40,919 bases of DNA, from positions 1-40,919 of the forward strand of contig RGZZ01000005.1 of assembly GCA_010028905.1 (NCBI GenBank), given 5' to 3'. The notes beneath the pieces were generated by a model, which worked only from the letters and a program-made list of their open reading frames with translations, searched no databases and was not told the origin of the DNA. The DNA is from Pseudomonadota bacterium. Its GTDB lineage: Bacteria; Vulcanimicrobiota; Xenobia; RGZZ01. The position numbers and the translations under genes are program-made. This document shows, in pieces, positions 1 to 8,261 of this stretch (its first letter is position 1; each line of letters begins with the position of its first letter).

Positions 1-441
1 GATGGCGTCGAGGGCGAGCGAGATGATGCCCTGCTTCTTGAACATCCAGCCGACGCACCCGCTCTCGCCGAGATTGCCGCCGTACTTCGAGAACAGGTGG
101 CGCATGTCGGCCGCGGTGCGATTGCGGTTGTCGGTTGCCGCGTCAACCATGATGGCCACGCCGTGAGGACCGTAGCCCTCGTAGGTGATCTCCTCGAAGT
201 TGGCCCCGTCGCCGCCTCCCGTCGCCTTCTCGATGACGCGCTTGATGTTGTCGGCGGGCATGTTCACCTCGCGGGCCCGCAGAATGGCGTTCTTGAGCGA
301 GAAGTTGGCGGCCGGATCACCCCCGCCGCGCCGCGCGGCAAGGAAGATCTCCTTGGAGACCTTGGTGAACATCTTGCCCTTCTGGGCGTCGACCTTCGAT
401 TTCTTGACCCGGATGTTGTGCCACTTCGAATGTCCGGACAC
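1..441 (-). CDS. yebC: YebC/TACO1 family protein, N-terminal 147 codons (cut by window edge)
   Basis: Starts at a GTG at 441 and reads open to base 1, so the C-terminus lies outside the window. The start [10 protein letters not shown], followed by KxKxDAQKGKxFTKxxKEI and the later [13 protein letters not shown], is diagnostic of YebC. An AAGGAG motif lies about 8 nt upstream of the GTG, supporting it over any internal ATG. Family members were long annotated as transcriptional regulators (PmpR); more recent work on YebC and mitochondrial TACO1 points to a ribosome-associated role in relieving stalls at proline-rich stretches. It lies 61 nt downstream of a histidine kinase gene on the same strand, so the two could be cotranscribed. 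Identification is secure; the role is from family knowledge. Confidence 0.93.
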   Translation of the reverse strand, partial: MSGHSKWHNIRVKKSKVDAQKGKMFTKVSKEIFLAARRGGGDPAANFSLKNAILRAREVNMPADNIKRVIEKATGGGDGANFEEITYEGYGPHGVAIMVDAATDNRNRTAADMRHLFSKYGGNLGESGCVGWMFKKQGIISLALDAI

Positions 442-502
442 GACCGTCTCTCCTTCTCGAGGTTTGCCTGGTTCTTGGGATGGATGCCGCTCTCTTCCTG
501 TC

Positions 503-1642
503 TCAGGGAGGGCTGGCGGGACAAGGGGGAATGGGAAGGGAGAGGATGAACGCAGCGCCCCCGCTCGCCGTGCCCTCTACCCGCACGTCGCCCCCATGCG
601 CCTGGGCAAAGGCGCGCCCCGCCACCAGCCCCAGGCCAGCGTTCTCGCTGGACGCGCGCGTGGTGTAGAACGCCTCGAAGATGCGCGCGCAATCCTCTTG
701 CGCCACTCCCGGTCCGCTGTCGGCGACCACGATCTCGATGACCGATCCGGAGGTGCGGGTGGTCACCTCGAGCAGTCGGTCCCCCGTGGTGAGCATCGCT
801 TCGATGGCGTTGAGCACGAGGGCGAGCACGGCATGGCGCAAGGCGCTCACGTCGACCACGATGCCAGGGAGGTGCGCGTCGAGTGAGACGCTCACGCGAA
901 TGCGGTTGCGCTTCGTGAGGTACTCTGTGAAGGCGAGGACATCATCGACGATCGGGCCCACCTCGACGGCCACGGGGGCGGCGCGATCGACGCGGCAGAA
1001 GCGAGCCAGCCGTCCCACGAGGTCGCGACAGCGCTGGGCGCATCCCTCGATCTCCTTGATGTCTTCGAGCGCTGTGCCGCTCATGCTCTCTTGCAGCAGC
1101 TGTGCGTAGCCGAGGATGCCGGTGAGCGGATTGTTGATGTCGTGGCACACGCCGCGCACGAGTGACAGGGCGGCCCCCGCTCGATGCGACGCGACAGCGA
1201 GCCGGGTCACGCGCGCCAGCTCCTGCTGTGCGAGATCGCGCTCGAGACACGCCTGCCGCCCTTCCCGGATCAAGGCGCGCACCGCTGTGGTCTGCGCCGA
1301 CAGCAGAAAGATCCGCGCCAGTGCGGCTTCCTCGTCGATGACGTCGCCTTCGACCGTTTCATCGGCCCCGTTCCGCAAGGCTTCGAGGGCGCGCTCCGGC
1401 GCCCCCGAAGGGGCCAGCGCGACCACGACGGCTGTGGGGTGTGCCTGTCGCACCGCAGAGAGAAGCGCGGAAACCTCGATGTTCGCCGTTCTGAGGTCGG
1501 CGATGATGGCGTCGGCGGGCACGGCCGCGATCCGGGCCACCGCTTCGGTCGCGGCGAGCACCGTGACAGACGGGGGCGCAGACGGCCCCAGTGCCGCGCG
1601 GGCGGATGCTTGCTCGAGGGGCGTGATGAACAGCAGGTGCAT
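503..1642 (-). CDS. Histidine kinase with N-terminal receiver-like domain
   Basis: The 379-residue protein has no membrane segment, so it is probably cytoplasmic. Residues 1-115 resemble a degenerate response-regulator receiver fold, with Asp49 at the end of the beta3 strand. A linker helix leads to a dimerisation/phosphoacceptor helix with His167 in the H-box HDINNPLTG. The C-terminal ATPase domain shows an N-box (NAIEAM), G1 (DSGPGV), F-box (FEAFYTT) and G2 (AGLGL). The HDxxNPL type of H-box is typical of NtrB/hybrid-like kinases that dock with a separate regulator. No response regulator is encoded in the window, so its partner is unknown. The gene precedes yebC and is divergent from the small secreted protein gene at 1760. 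Kinase call is firm; whether Asp49 is phosphorylated is inference. Confidence 0.85.
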   Translation of the reverse strand: MHLLFITPLEQASARAALGPSAPPSVTVLAATEAVARIAAVPADAIIADLRTANIEVSALLSAVRQAHPTAVVVALAPSGAPERALEALRNGADETVEGDVIDEEAALARIFLLSAQTTAVRALIREGRQACLERDLAQQELARVTRLAVASHRAGAALSLVRGVCHDINNPLTGILGYAQLLQESMSGTALEDIKEIEGCAQRCRDLVGRLARFCRVDRAAPVAVEVGPIVDDVLAFTEYLTKRNRIRVSVSLDAHLPGIVVDVSALRHAVLALVLNAIEAMLTTGDRLLEVTTRTSGSVIEIVVADSGPGVAQEDCARIFEAFYTTRASSENAGLGLVAGRAFAQAHGGDVRVEGTASGGAAFILSLPIPPCPASPP

Positions 1643-1759
1643 GGGTCGTGGGGGCTTCTACGCGTCCGAGATGCCTCCTTTCGCTCACAGAGGCGGTGGC
1701 TCTCTCCTCCCTCCCCGTCTGCAGGAACCCTTGCATCGTGTGCGAAGAGAAAGCGCCCT

Positions 1760-2359
1760 ATGAAGCACCTGAACCGTCGATTCCTGCTCGTTCTCGCCTC
1801 GCTGATCGTGCTCGCCGTGCCCGCGCGCGCCTACGAAGACTATCTCTTCAACTTCAGCATCAAGGGTCCGAAGGGCTGGCTCGCCATGCCCACGGCCAGC
1901 GTTCCCGGCACCTACCGCTTCGGCTGGACGTCTCCAGAGTGGGGAATGCCAAAGGCCCGCAACGTCTGGGGGTCCACCATCAGCGTGTTCGTCCAGGACA
2001 CCGAGGGGCACACCGCACAAGACCTGCTCGAGAAGAACGTCGCCGTCATCTCGGGCAAGACCGAGGTCAAGCCGGATCCGCGCGCCAATCTTCGCGTCGT
2101 GAAGCAGCAGACCATCACGGTCGACGGCAATCCGGGGTTCGTGATGGAGGTGCTGGGAAACGGCACGGGTTTTGCCATCTCGGTGCCCGTCGACCCGAAG
2201 GCGAAGAACCCGTTCAAGATGGTGCCCACGCGTCAGCGCTGGTTCTGCGTGGTGAAGGGCAAGAACCTCATCGGGGTGCTCAGCACCTGCCCCGACAGCC
2301 TCTACAAGAAGTATGCGCCGACGTTCACCGCGACCGAGAAGACGCTTCAGGTGCGCTAG
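1760..2359 (+). CDS. Small secreted protein of unknown function
   Basis: This 199-residue protein starts at ATG 1760. A Sec signal peptide is plain: basic MKHLNRR, hydrophobic core LLVLASLIVLAV, cleavage near PARA-YE. The mature part (about 175 residues) opens with YLFNFSIKGPKGWL and contains alternating beta-rich stretches and several tryptophans. This loosely resembles PsbP/Mog1-like or DUF1795-type periplasmic proteins, which often start with a phrase such as 'FSIKxPxGW'. I do not recognise a catalytic motif. The same frame stays open far upstream, but that part lies antisense to the kinase gene and lacks a signal sequence, so the internal ATG is the better start. Function unknown. Confidence 0.8.
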   Translation: MKHLNRRFLLVLASLIVLAVPARAYEDYLFNFSIKGPKGWLAMPTASVPGTYRFGWTSPEWGMPKARNVWGSTISVFVQDTEGHTAQDLLEKNVAVISGKTEVKPDPRANLRVVKQQTITVDGNPGFVMEVLGNGTGFAISVPVDPKAKNPFKMVPTRQRWFCVVKGKNLIGVLSTCPDSLYKKYAPTFTATEKTLQVR

Positions 2360-2371
2360 TACGTCAACCGA

Positions 2372-2617
2372 ATGACGCTCCCGCGCTCGCAGTGCCGTGC
2401 ACGCCCATCGCTCAGCACACTCGCGAGCGCTTTTCTTTTGCTGGCGCTGATATCGGCTGCTGGCGCCAGTCCGCCTGAAAAAGAGGTGTGTCTCACGCTC
2501 AGCACTGACCCGCCTGGTGCAGCTGTGTTTCTCGTGACTGGGTTCTGGGCGATTTTCGCCTGGTCGAACGGCTGGGGGGCGGAGCCACCGGAACCGTCTA
2601 CCGCGGTGTGCCCGTGA
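2372..2617 (+). pseudogene. Secreted PEGA-domain protein, truncated after its first strand
   Basis: Reads a signal peptide (MTLPRSQ..., hydrophobic core ASAFLLLALISAAGA) and then VCLTLSTDPPGAAVFL, the opening strand and turn of a PEGA domain (consensus LxIxTxPxGAxVxLDG). After this the frame runs into nonsense that overlaps, one frame off, the start of a protein-kinase domain. PEGA domains are about 70 residues and bind surface or envelope components; here only about 16 survive. The reading is a gene truncated by a deletion that joined it to kinase sequence. A functional 81-residue peptide is possible but unlikely. Confidence 0.55.
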
Positions 2618-3027
2618 AGGCTGTGAAAGAAGATTCTGGCCTGTCGAGCGTGGCCGTGAAAGTGCTCTCGCCGGAGCTGTCGTCTGATGACGTGTTTCGA
2701 CGGCGCTTCGAGCGTGAGGCCCGCCTGAGCTTGTCCCTGAAGCACCCCAATCTGCTGCGGGTCATCGATGCCGGCGCACATGACGGCCTCCTCTACCTGG
2801 TGATGGACCTCATCCAGACCGGTTCGGGAGGCTGGCGTCCAGGCGACGGCGTGCTGAGCCCACGCGCCACGCTCGATGCGCTTGCGCAGGTCTTCGCCGG
2901 CGTGCAGGCGTTGCACGACGCGGGCATCGTGCACCGCGACCTCAAGCCAGAGAATGTCTTGTGGACCCGAGCGCGGGCTGGCCAACGTGTTGCGCAGCTG
3001 CTCCGGCGCCGTGCAGGGGGGGCATGA
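2542..3027 (+). pseudogene. Ser/Thr protein kinase fragment, lacking start codon and DFG half
   Basis: In the frame 2542-3027 one reads a Hanks-type kinase N-lobe: glycine loop LGGGATGTVYRG (about 2575-2607), VAVK with the ATP-anchoring lysine (near 2655), REARLSLSLKHPN with the alphaC glutamate, and the catalytic loop HRDLKPENVL (near 2932-2961). A TGA at 2506 closes the frame upstream and there is no ATG or GTG before the glycine loop. The only GTG (2608) would remove it. Downstream, the DFG motif, activation segment and the rest of the C-lobe are missing. In the +1 frame DPSAG follows the catalytic loop, hinting at an extra frameshift. Together with the PEGA remnant just upstream this looks like a decayed receptor-type kinase locus. 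Confidence 0.75.
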
Positions 3028-3204
3028 GCGTGCTGCGGCGGCCTGCCCCCCCCGTTGGGGTGAGACAGTGTGCGAAGCGCGTTGATCTCGCGACGCAGCC
3101 GACGCGTGAAACCTTCGTCTCGCACGGTTGCTCTTCAACCCCACCTGGACCAGGCCCCCTTGCGTGCGCTCGCTGCGATGAGAGACGTTGCTTCTCTCGC
3201 GCGG

Positions 3205-4527
3205 CTACGGCGTCATGCGATAGAGCATGCGCGCGAAGGGAATCGTCTCGCGAATGTGGTCGAGCCCACAGATCCAGGCCACCACGCGCTCGATGCCCAT
3301 GCCAAAGCCGGCGTGCGGTACCGAGCCGAAGCGGCGCAGGTCGAGGTACCACGTGAACGCCTCTTCCGGGAGCTTGTGCTCGTGGATGCGCGAAAGCAGG
3401 GCGTCGAGGTCGTCCTCGCGCTGGCCGCCGCCGATGATCTCGCCGTACCCCTCGGGTGCGAGCAGGTCGGCGCAGCGGGCCAGCTCGGGACGCTCGGGGT
3501 TGGTCTTCATGTAGAAGGCCTTGCACGCGATGGGGTAGCTGTGCACGAACACCGGGGTCTCGAACGCCTCGGCCAGCACGGTCTCCTCATCGCCGCCGAA
3601 GTCGTCTCCCCACTTCACGTCCTTGCCCTTCTCTTGCAGCAGCTTGATCGCGTCGTCGTACGAGAGCCGCGCAAACGGTGCCACCACCTTCTCGAGACGA
3701 GCGGTGTCGCGCTCGAGCACCTTGAGCTCGGCGGCGCGCTTCTTCAGGACGCGCTGCACCACGTACGAGACGAACTGCTCCTGCACGGCCATGTTCTCTT
3801 CTTGCTCGCAGAAGGCCATCTCCGGCTCGATCATCCAGAACTCCATGAGGTGACGGCGCGTCTTCGACTTCTCGGCCCGAAAGGTCGGCCCGAAGCAGTA
3901 CACCTTGCCGAAGGCCATGGCGGTGGCTTCGTTGTAGAGCTGTCCGCTCTGCGAGAGGAAGGCGTCGCTGTCGTCGACATACTTCGTCTTGAAGAGATTG
4001 GTGGTGCCCTCACACGCGTTGGAGGTGAGAATCGGCGCGTCGACCCGCAAGAAGCCCTGCTCGTCGAGCCAGTCCTCACACGCCTTGATGATTTCGTGTC
4101 GAATGCGCAATATGGCGTGCTGACGCGAAGAGCGCAGCCAGAGATGGCGATGATCCATCAAGAAGTCGACGCCGTGGTCCTTGGGCGTGATGGGGAAGTC
4201 TCTCGAGTCTCCGATCACCTCCACGTCGCGCACCGCGAGCTCGAAGCCCCCTGGGGCACGGCTGTCTGCGCGAACCTCACCCGTGACCACCAGCGAGGTC
4301 TCCTGCTGGAGCGCGCCGAGCGATTCGAACAGCTCAGGGGTCACGTCGTTGCGTCCGGCGACCCCCTGTATCTGCCCGGTCCCGTCTCGAAGGATGAGGA
4401 AATGGACGTTCTTGCTCGATCGCTTGTTGCGCAGCCACGTGCGCAGGCGCACGAGGCTTCCCTCATGAGCGCCCACGCCCTCGATGGTGGAGTACGGCGG
4501 AAGGGTCTGGACGGTGATGTCGGACAT
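3205..4527 (-). CDS. asnS: Asparaginyl-tRNA synthetase
   Basis: The 440-residue class IIb synthetase charges tRNA-Asn with asparagine. An N-terminal OB-fold anticodon-binding domain (about residues 20-110, [19 protein letters not shown]) is followed by the catalytic core. Motif 2 is [20 protein letters not shown]; the AEKSxTRRHLxEF form is AsnRS-specific and differs from the AspRS version. Motif 3 reads [15 protein letters not shown] near the C-terminus, and the protein ends shortly after, as usual. Length matches bacterial AsnRS (430-470). It is the third gene after rimO and a TPR gene, 73 nt behind the latter, and probably depends on the rimO promoter. Confidence 0.97.
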   Translation of the reverse strand: MSDITVQTLPPYSTIEGVGAHEGSLVRLRTWLRNKRSSKNVHFLILRDGTGQIQGVAGRNDVTPELFESLGALQQETSLVVTGEVRADSRAPGGFELAVRDVEVIGDSRDFPITPKDHGVDFLMDHRHLWLRSSRQHAILRIRHEIIKACEDWLDEQGFLRVDAPILTSNACEGTTNLFKTKYVDDSDAFLSQSGQLYNEATAMAFGKVYCFGPTFRAEKSKTRRHLMEFWMIEPEMAFCEQEENMAVQEQFVSYVVQRVLKKRAAELKVLERDTARLEKVVAPFARLSYDDAIKLLQEKGKDVKWGDDFGGDEETVLAEAFETPVFVHSYPIACKAFYMKTNPERPELARCADLLAPEGYGEIIGGGQREDDLDALLSRIHEHKLPEEAFTWYLDLRRFGSVPHAGFGMGIERVVAWICGLDHIRETIPFARMLYRMTP

Positions 4528-4600
4528 GGCTCTCCTGGAATGCGTGGAATGGCGGGCGGCGCTTCGGCAAGGGCGTTGCGCACCCCTGTGACGCGGGGGT

Positions 4601-5866
4601 CTATTTCTTGTTCGAGACGCGGTTGTCCCGACGGGTCACGACGAGAAGGCACTCCTGGGCCTCTTCGCAGTCCGGCTTGAGGTCGAGGGCCTTCTTCCAG
4701 GCGTTGCGCGCCTGCACCCCAAGACCTCGCGCGTGGTAGATGCGACCCATCAGCACGTACCCGTCGACCAGACAGGGGTCGATCTGCAGCGCCTTCTTGA
4801 TCTCCTTGAGCGCGGCATTGTGGTTTCCCAGCTCGAAGTACGCCTGCGCCAGGCCCTTGTGCAGAACCGACGATCGTGCGTCGTTCTTGAGGGCCTCCTT
4901 GTAGCAGGCAATGGCATCTTCCCAGCGGTTGTTGCGCCCGTGCACCAGCGCCAGCGACGCCATGGCCTCGGCGTTCTGGGGCTCGAGCTCGAGCACGCGC
5001 TCGAACATCTCCTGGGCCTCGCGCTCCCGGTTCTGCTGCAGGTACAGCGAGCCCAGGAGAACGTAGGTCTCGGTGAAGCTGGGCTCGAGTCGCAACGCCT
5101 CTTCGAGACGGGTGACGGCTTCGTCGACGTACCCACGGTGGGCAAGCGAGTGGCCCAGGTTGTAGAGGGCGTCAGGATTGGTGGGTGAGAGGCGCGTGGC
5201 CCGTCGGAACTCGACGATGGCCGGATCGAGCCAGCCCAGATGCATGTAGACAACGCCCAGGTTGATGTGGGTGCGCGCAAAAGAAGGGTCGAGCTTGATG
5301 CAGGCCTTCAGCTCGTCGACGGCGGCGTGCAGCTCACCCAGCGAGAGATGGATCACGCCTCGCAGGTTGCGGGCATCGAGGTGATACGGATTGACCTTGA
5401 GGATCTTCTCGATCTGGGACTGGGCCTTCTTGTACTTGCCCTGCTCGACGTAGGCCTCGGCCAGGGACAGCCGCAGCTCCCAGTCTTCCGGGTTCAGCTG
5501 CAGCGCTTCCTGCCAGTACTTGATGGCCGTGGCGTACTCTTCTTTCTGGAAGTAGGCCAGTCCGAGGTAGAAGAGGGCTTCTTCGCAAGCGGGCCCGAGC
5601 TCGAGGGCCATCTTGAAGAAGTGGATGGCGCGTTCAAGGTCGCCTGTCTCGGCATATGCGACGCCGAGATCGAGCCGCACCTCAGCGTGCTCGCGGTCAA
5701 GTGCCGCAGCCTGGAGCCACGCCTTGATCGCCTCGTCGAGCTGCCCCTTCTCGCGATGCGCCCGCCCCATCTGGAGGCTGCTCTCAAACGAGTGCGCCTT
5801 CTGGTACGGGAACAGACTGATGACCTTCGAGTCTGCGCTTCGTACCCGACCGCCCTCGTCTTCCAT
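4601..5866 (-). CDS. Tetratricopeptide-repeat protein, eleven tandem 34-residue repeats
   Basis: Apart from a roughly 25-residue N-terminal lead and a short basic tail, all 421 residues are TPR repeats. From [12 protein letters not shown] onwards one can lay out eleven consecutive units of exactly 34 residues with the usual pattern (W/L-x2-LG-x3-Y/A at the first helix, A at position 20, P at 32: ELGPAC, QLNPED, KVNPYH, RLEPSF, QIDPCL). Such a solenoid would make one and a half superhelical turns and serves as a protein-binding scaffold. There is no signal peptide or membrane segment. It sits between rimO (47-nt gap) and asnS (73-nt gap) in one operon, which suggests a cytosolic housekeeping partner but does not identify it. 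Confidence 0.93.
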   Translation of the reverse strand: MEDEGGRVRSADSKVISLFPYQKAHSFESSLQMGRAHREKGQLDEAIKAWLQAAALDREHAEVRLDLGVAYAETGDLERAIHFFKMALELGPACEEALFYLGLAYFQKEEYATAIKYWQEALQLNPEDWELRLSLAEAYVEQGKYKKAQSQIEKILKVNPYHLDARNLRGVIHLSLGELHAAVDELKACIKLDPSFARTHINLGVVYMHLGWLDPAIVEFRRATRLSPTNPDALYNLGHSLAHRGYVDEAVTRLEEALRLEPSFTETYVLLGSLYLQQNREREAQEMFERVLELEPQNAEAMASLALVHGRNNRWEDAIACYKEALKNDARSSVLHKGLAQAYFELGNHNAALKEIKKALQIDPCLVDGYVLMGRIYHARGLGVQARNAWKKALDLKPDCEEAQECLLVVTRRDNRVSNKK

Positions 5867-5913
5867 GCGAGCCGTTCGCGCCTTTCGCTGATCTGGGCCT
5901 GGGGCGTCTGCCG

Positions 5914-7338
5914 TCAGGCGAGGGCCGCCGACACGGCGTCGATGGAGCCCACGAGGTCGTAGGGGTGCGCGCCCGTGATGCGCACGTTCTGGAACTCGCC
6001 CACGCGCGCTCCACGACCGTTCACGAACACGGTGCCGTCGATCTCGGGTGCGTCGGACTCGGTTCGACCGAGGTACCGCGCGCCTGCCGGGAACTTCACG
6101 ATAGCGCGCCCGATTCCTGCCTCAGCCTCGCCGCCACGGCTCTCCGGCGCGTCTGGGCGCAGGTCGGCACCGGGCACTTCCTGGTCGATGAGAACGCGGA
6201 TGGTCTTTCCGATGCGGGCCGCATTGCTCTCGTGGGAGATGCGCTGCTGCAGCTCGTAGGCGCGCTTGAAGCGGCGGCGCTTCACCCCGTGGGCCACCTG
6301 GCCCTTGAGCAGCGCGGCGGGCGTGCCCTCTTCCTTGCTGTACGTGAAGACGCCCACGCGGTCGAAGCGCACATCGCCCATGAAACCGAGCAGCTCTTCA
6401 AAATCGTCTTCGGTCTCCCCCGGGTAGCCCACGATGAATGTGGTGCGAAGCGTGATGCCGGGCACCTTCTCGCGCAGCTTCATCATCAGCTCGGTGTAGA
6501 ACTTCCGATCGCCGGGCCGCGACATGGCGCGGAGCACCCGGCCGCTGGCGTGCTGCAACGGCATGTCGATGTACTTGCAGACCTTGGGGTTGCGCGCGAT
6601 GACGTCGATGGTGGCGTCATCGAGCGACGTGGGATAGGCATACATGACGCGAAGCCATTCCACGCCGGGCACCTCGGAGAGACGGTCGAGAAGCTCTCCC
6701 AGGGCGCGGCGCCGATACAGGTCGCGCCCGTAGTCGGTGATGTCCTGGGCGATGAGCACCAGCTCCTTGGCTCCTCTGGCTGCGAGTCGCGTGGCTTCCT
6801 CCACGATCGACTCCATGCTGCGCGAGCGGAACCCCCCGCGGATGGTGGGGATGATGCAGAACTTGCAGGTGTGGTTGCACCCCTCCGAGATCTTGAGGTA
6901 GGCCCAGTGACGGGGTGTGGAGACCTGGCGCTCGAGGACCTGCTCATAGTCGATGCGCTCCTCGGTGAAGGCCAGCGCCTTGCCGCCTTCGAGCGTCTTG
7001 TCGATGATCTCGTCGATGCGCGGAAACTCGTCGGTGCCTATCCAGACGTCGACCTCGGGCATCTCCTTGGGCAGCTCGGCGCGGTAGCGCTGCGAAAGGC
7101 ATCCCGTCACGGCAAGGAGCTTGCAGTCACCCTCGCTCTTGTAGCGTGCGAGCTCGAGGATGGTCTGAATGGATTCCTCCTTGGCCGATCGCACGAAGGC
7201 GCACGTGTTCACGATGATCATCTGAGCCTCGCCGGGCGTCGCGATGGCCTGATGCCCGCGCTGGTCGAGACGGCTCATCATGATCTCGGAATCGACGAGG
7301 TTCTTCGGGCATCCGAGGCTCACGAGATGGTAGTTCAC
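5914..7338 (-). CDS. rimO: Ribosomal protein S12 methylthiotransferase RimO
   Basis: Radical-SAM enzyme that adds a methylthio group to a conserved aspartate of ribosomal protein S12. The 474 residues comprise a UPF0004 N-domain with Cys10, Cys46 and Cys80 for the auxiliary [4Fe-4S] cluster, a radical-SAM core with C154-N-H-T-C158-K-F-C161, and a C-terminal TRAM domain. The opening VSLGCPKNLVDSE and the ending YDLVGSI distinguish RimO from MiaB. The start is GTG 7338. The TRAM region carries a low-complexity insert (about PGADLRPDAPESRGGEAEAG) that lengthens it relative to typical RimO (430-450). It heads the rimO-TPR-asnS operon and has a good promoter at 7370-7398. Confidence 0.96.
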   Translation of the reverse strand: MNYHLVSLGCPKNLVDSEIMMSRLDQRGHQAIATPGEAQMIIVNTCAFVRSAKEESIQTILELARYKSEGDCKLLAVTGCLSQRYRAELPKEMPEVDVWIGTDEFPRIDEIIDKTLEGGKALAFTEERIDYEQVLERQVSTPRHWAYLKISEGCNHTCKFCIIPTIRGGFRSRSMESIVEEATRLAARGAKELVLIAQDITDYGRDLYRRRALGELLDRLSEVPGVEWLRVMYAYPTSLDDATIDVIARNPKVCKYIDMPLQHASGRVLRAMSRPGDRKFYTELMMKLREKVPGITLRTTFIVGYPGETEDDFEELLGFMGDVRFDRVGVFTYSKEEGTPAALLKGQVAHGVKRRRFKRAYELQQRISHESNAARIGKTIRVLIDQEVPGADLRPDAPESRGGEAEAGIGRAIVKFPAGARYLGRTESDAPEIDGTVFVNGRGARVGEFQNVRITGAHPYDLVGSIDAVSAALA

Positions 7339-7369
7339 GGTGCGGCTTCCCCTTGCGAAATCAGCCCGC

Positions 7370-7398
7370 AGTATAGCACTTCACGCGTCAAGTTGCAA
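7370..7398 (-). promoter_or_regulatory. Sigma-70-type promoter for the rimO operon
   Basis: On the minus strand TTGCAA (7398-7393), a 17-nt spacer and TATACT (7375-7370) precede the rimO GTG at 7338 by about 30 nt. A second hexamer, TTGACG, lies only 10 nt from the -10 and is probably not used. Confidence 0.6.
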
Positions 7399-7422
7399 AT
7401 CTGGCGAGCAGCGTGGGGGTGA

Positions 7423-7438
7423 CGTGACGGCGGTCACG
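7423..7438. promoter_or_regulatory. Palindrome CGTGAC-N4-GTCACG, possible operator
   Basis: A perfect 6+6 inverted repeat with a 4-nt centre lies between the divergent rimO promoter and the PilZ-like gene, 57 nt upstream of the latter's first possible start. The size suits a dimeric regulator site. No regulator can be named and it may be chance in GC-rich DNA. Confidence 0.3.
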
Positions 7439-7494
7439 GTCTGTCTGCCGCTGTTTGAGGGCCATCACGGTGCGCGCCGTGGAGAAGGCGTATC

Positions 7495-7899
7495 GTGAAG
7501 ACATCGAGAGAAGAGAGCTGTGAGGAACGAAACGTGAGAACCTTCGAGGCCATCGTCGAGACCCAGGTGCGTCAGATCAACCGGCGTGAGGCCAGTCGCT
7601 ACCACATGACGCCTGCGCAGATGGGCATCGGCCTGTCGTCAGAGCCTGGCGCCGAGGTGCTCGACTACAGCCACGGCGGTCTGCGCCTGCGCACATCGAC
7701 GCCGCTGGCCGAGGGCACACGACATCGCTTCACGGTGAGCCTTCCCTGCGCAGCATCGCGCGACATCACCTTCCAGGTGCGCTGGTCGAAAGGCTGTGAA
7801 TGTGGCCTGGAGGCCGTCAACACCCCGGAGGTGCCAGAGGCGGTGCGCCTGATGACTGAAGCCGTCATGGCCCTGGTGGCGCGCAGCGAGGCGGCTTGA
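7495..7899 (+). CDS. PilZ-like domain protein
   Basis: The 134-residue cytosolic protein has PilZ traits: an arginine cluster (NRREASRY) before the barrel, then DYSHGGLRLRT, matching the (D/N)xSxxG motif, then beta strands ending FQVRWSKGCECGLEAV. PilZ domains bind cyclic di-GMP through the RxxxR and D/NxSxxG motifs; here the arginine motif is RREASR, slightly off consensus, so ligand binding is uncertain. Two GTG starts are possible. GTG 7495 has GGAGAAGG upstream; GTG 7534 has GAGGA 7 nt upstream, and the shorter product would lose only 13 polar residues. It stands alone, with a candidate operator at 7423-7438. Confidence 0.7.
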   Translation: MKTSREESCEERNVRTFEAIVETQVRQINRREASRYHMTPAQMGIGLSSEPGAEVLDYSHGGLRLRTSTPLAEGTRHRFTVSLPCAASRDITFQVRWSKGCECGLEAVNTPEVPEAVRLMTEAVMALVARSEAA

Positions 7900-7954
7900 C
7901 CTGCCGGGGCGCGCAGCGAGGGCAGACGCGAGCGCTGCGGCCGATGCCCCCCCC

Positions 7955-7987
7955 AAAAAAACCGACAGGCGGCTTGCGCCGCCTGTC
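7955..7987 (-). terminator. Strong intrinsic terminator of the small RNA
   Basis: Minus-strand hairpin GACAGGCGGC-GCAA-GCCGCCTGTC (7987-7964): perfect 10-bp stem with a GNRA loop, followed after GG by seven U (7961-7955). It is the clearest rho-independent terminator in the window. Confidence 0.85.
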
Positions 7988-8177
7988 GACGGAGAACTCG
8001 CGCGTAGCGTGCTACGCGCCCACCCCTCCGAGGGTGGGTCTCATACTGTCAGAAGGAATCGGACCCACCTCCTTCCCTGCCGCGCGTGCGCGACATGCGA
8101 GCTCCAGGGCGGCCAACCCTCGCCCGCTATCGCGATCCCTGGCCGGGGACCGCGAGTTCTAAAACGTTGCTTGCGAT
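7955..8177 (-). ncRNA. Candidate structured small RNA (about 220 nt) with own promoter and terminator
   Basis: The 362-nt gene-free stretch 7900-8261 holds on the minus strand a promoter (8184-8213), a segment closed by a perfect 10-bp stem (arms 8151-8160 and 7993-8002, AGAACTCGCG/CGCGAGTTCT) enclosing 148 nt, and an intrinsic terminator (7955-7987). Within it, GGTGGGTC/GACCCACC (8062-8069 with 8033-8040) can form an apical hairpin. The same GACCCACC can instead pair with GGGTGGG at 8019-8025, giving two exclusive folds. A further hairpin GCGCGTAG/CTACGCGC abuts the closing stem. No ORF fits it and no minus-strand gene follows closely, so it is not a leader. Size and closed-stem layout recall 6S RNA, but I see no diagnostic 6S, RNase P, SRP or tmRNA motif. 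The 5' end is inferred from the promoter. Confidence 0.6.
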
Positions 8178-8183
8178 GCGTGC

Positions 8184-8213
8184 ATCGTAGCACATCTCCC
8201 CTCTGTCAGTCAA
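8184..8213 (-). promoter_or_regulatory. Promoter of the candidate small RNA
   Basis: Minus strand TTGACT (8213-8208), 18-nt spacer, TACGAT (8189-8184). It lies 49 nt beyond the stop of the dicarboxylate symporter gene and points away from it, so it would drive an independent transcript starting near 8177. Confidence 0.6.
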
Positions 8214-8261
8214 GAAGAGATGGCGTTGCGCAACACGCGTGAATCGGCGTCACTGCGCCAT

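Noticed and set aside
3175-3200. Terminator after asnS
   Set aside because: Only a short GAGAGA/TCTCTC repeat without a U tract in the right place; too weak to list.
3070-4680. Plus-strand open frame of 536 codons
   Set aside because: Antisense shadow of asnS.
5965-7422. Plus-strand open frame of 485 codons
   Set aside because: Antisense shadow of rimO.
7955-8177. Small RNA as RNase P, SRP RNA or tmRNA
   Set aside because: I looked for the conserved RNase P core, the SRP helix-8 loop and tRNA-like ends and found none.
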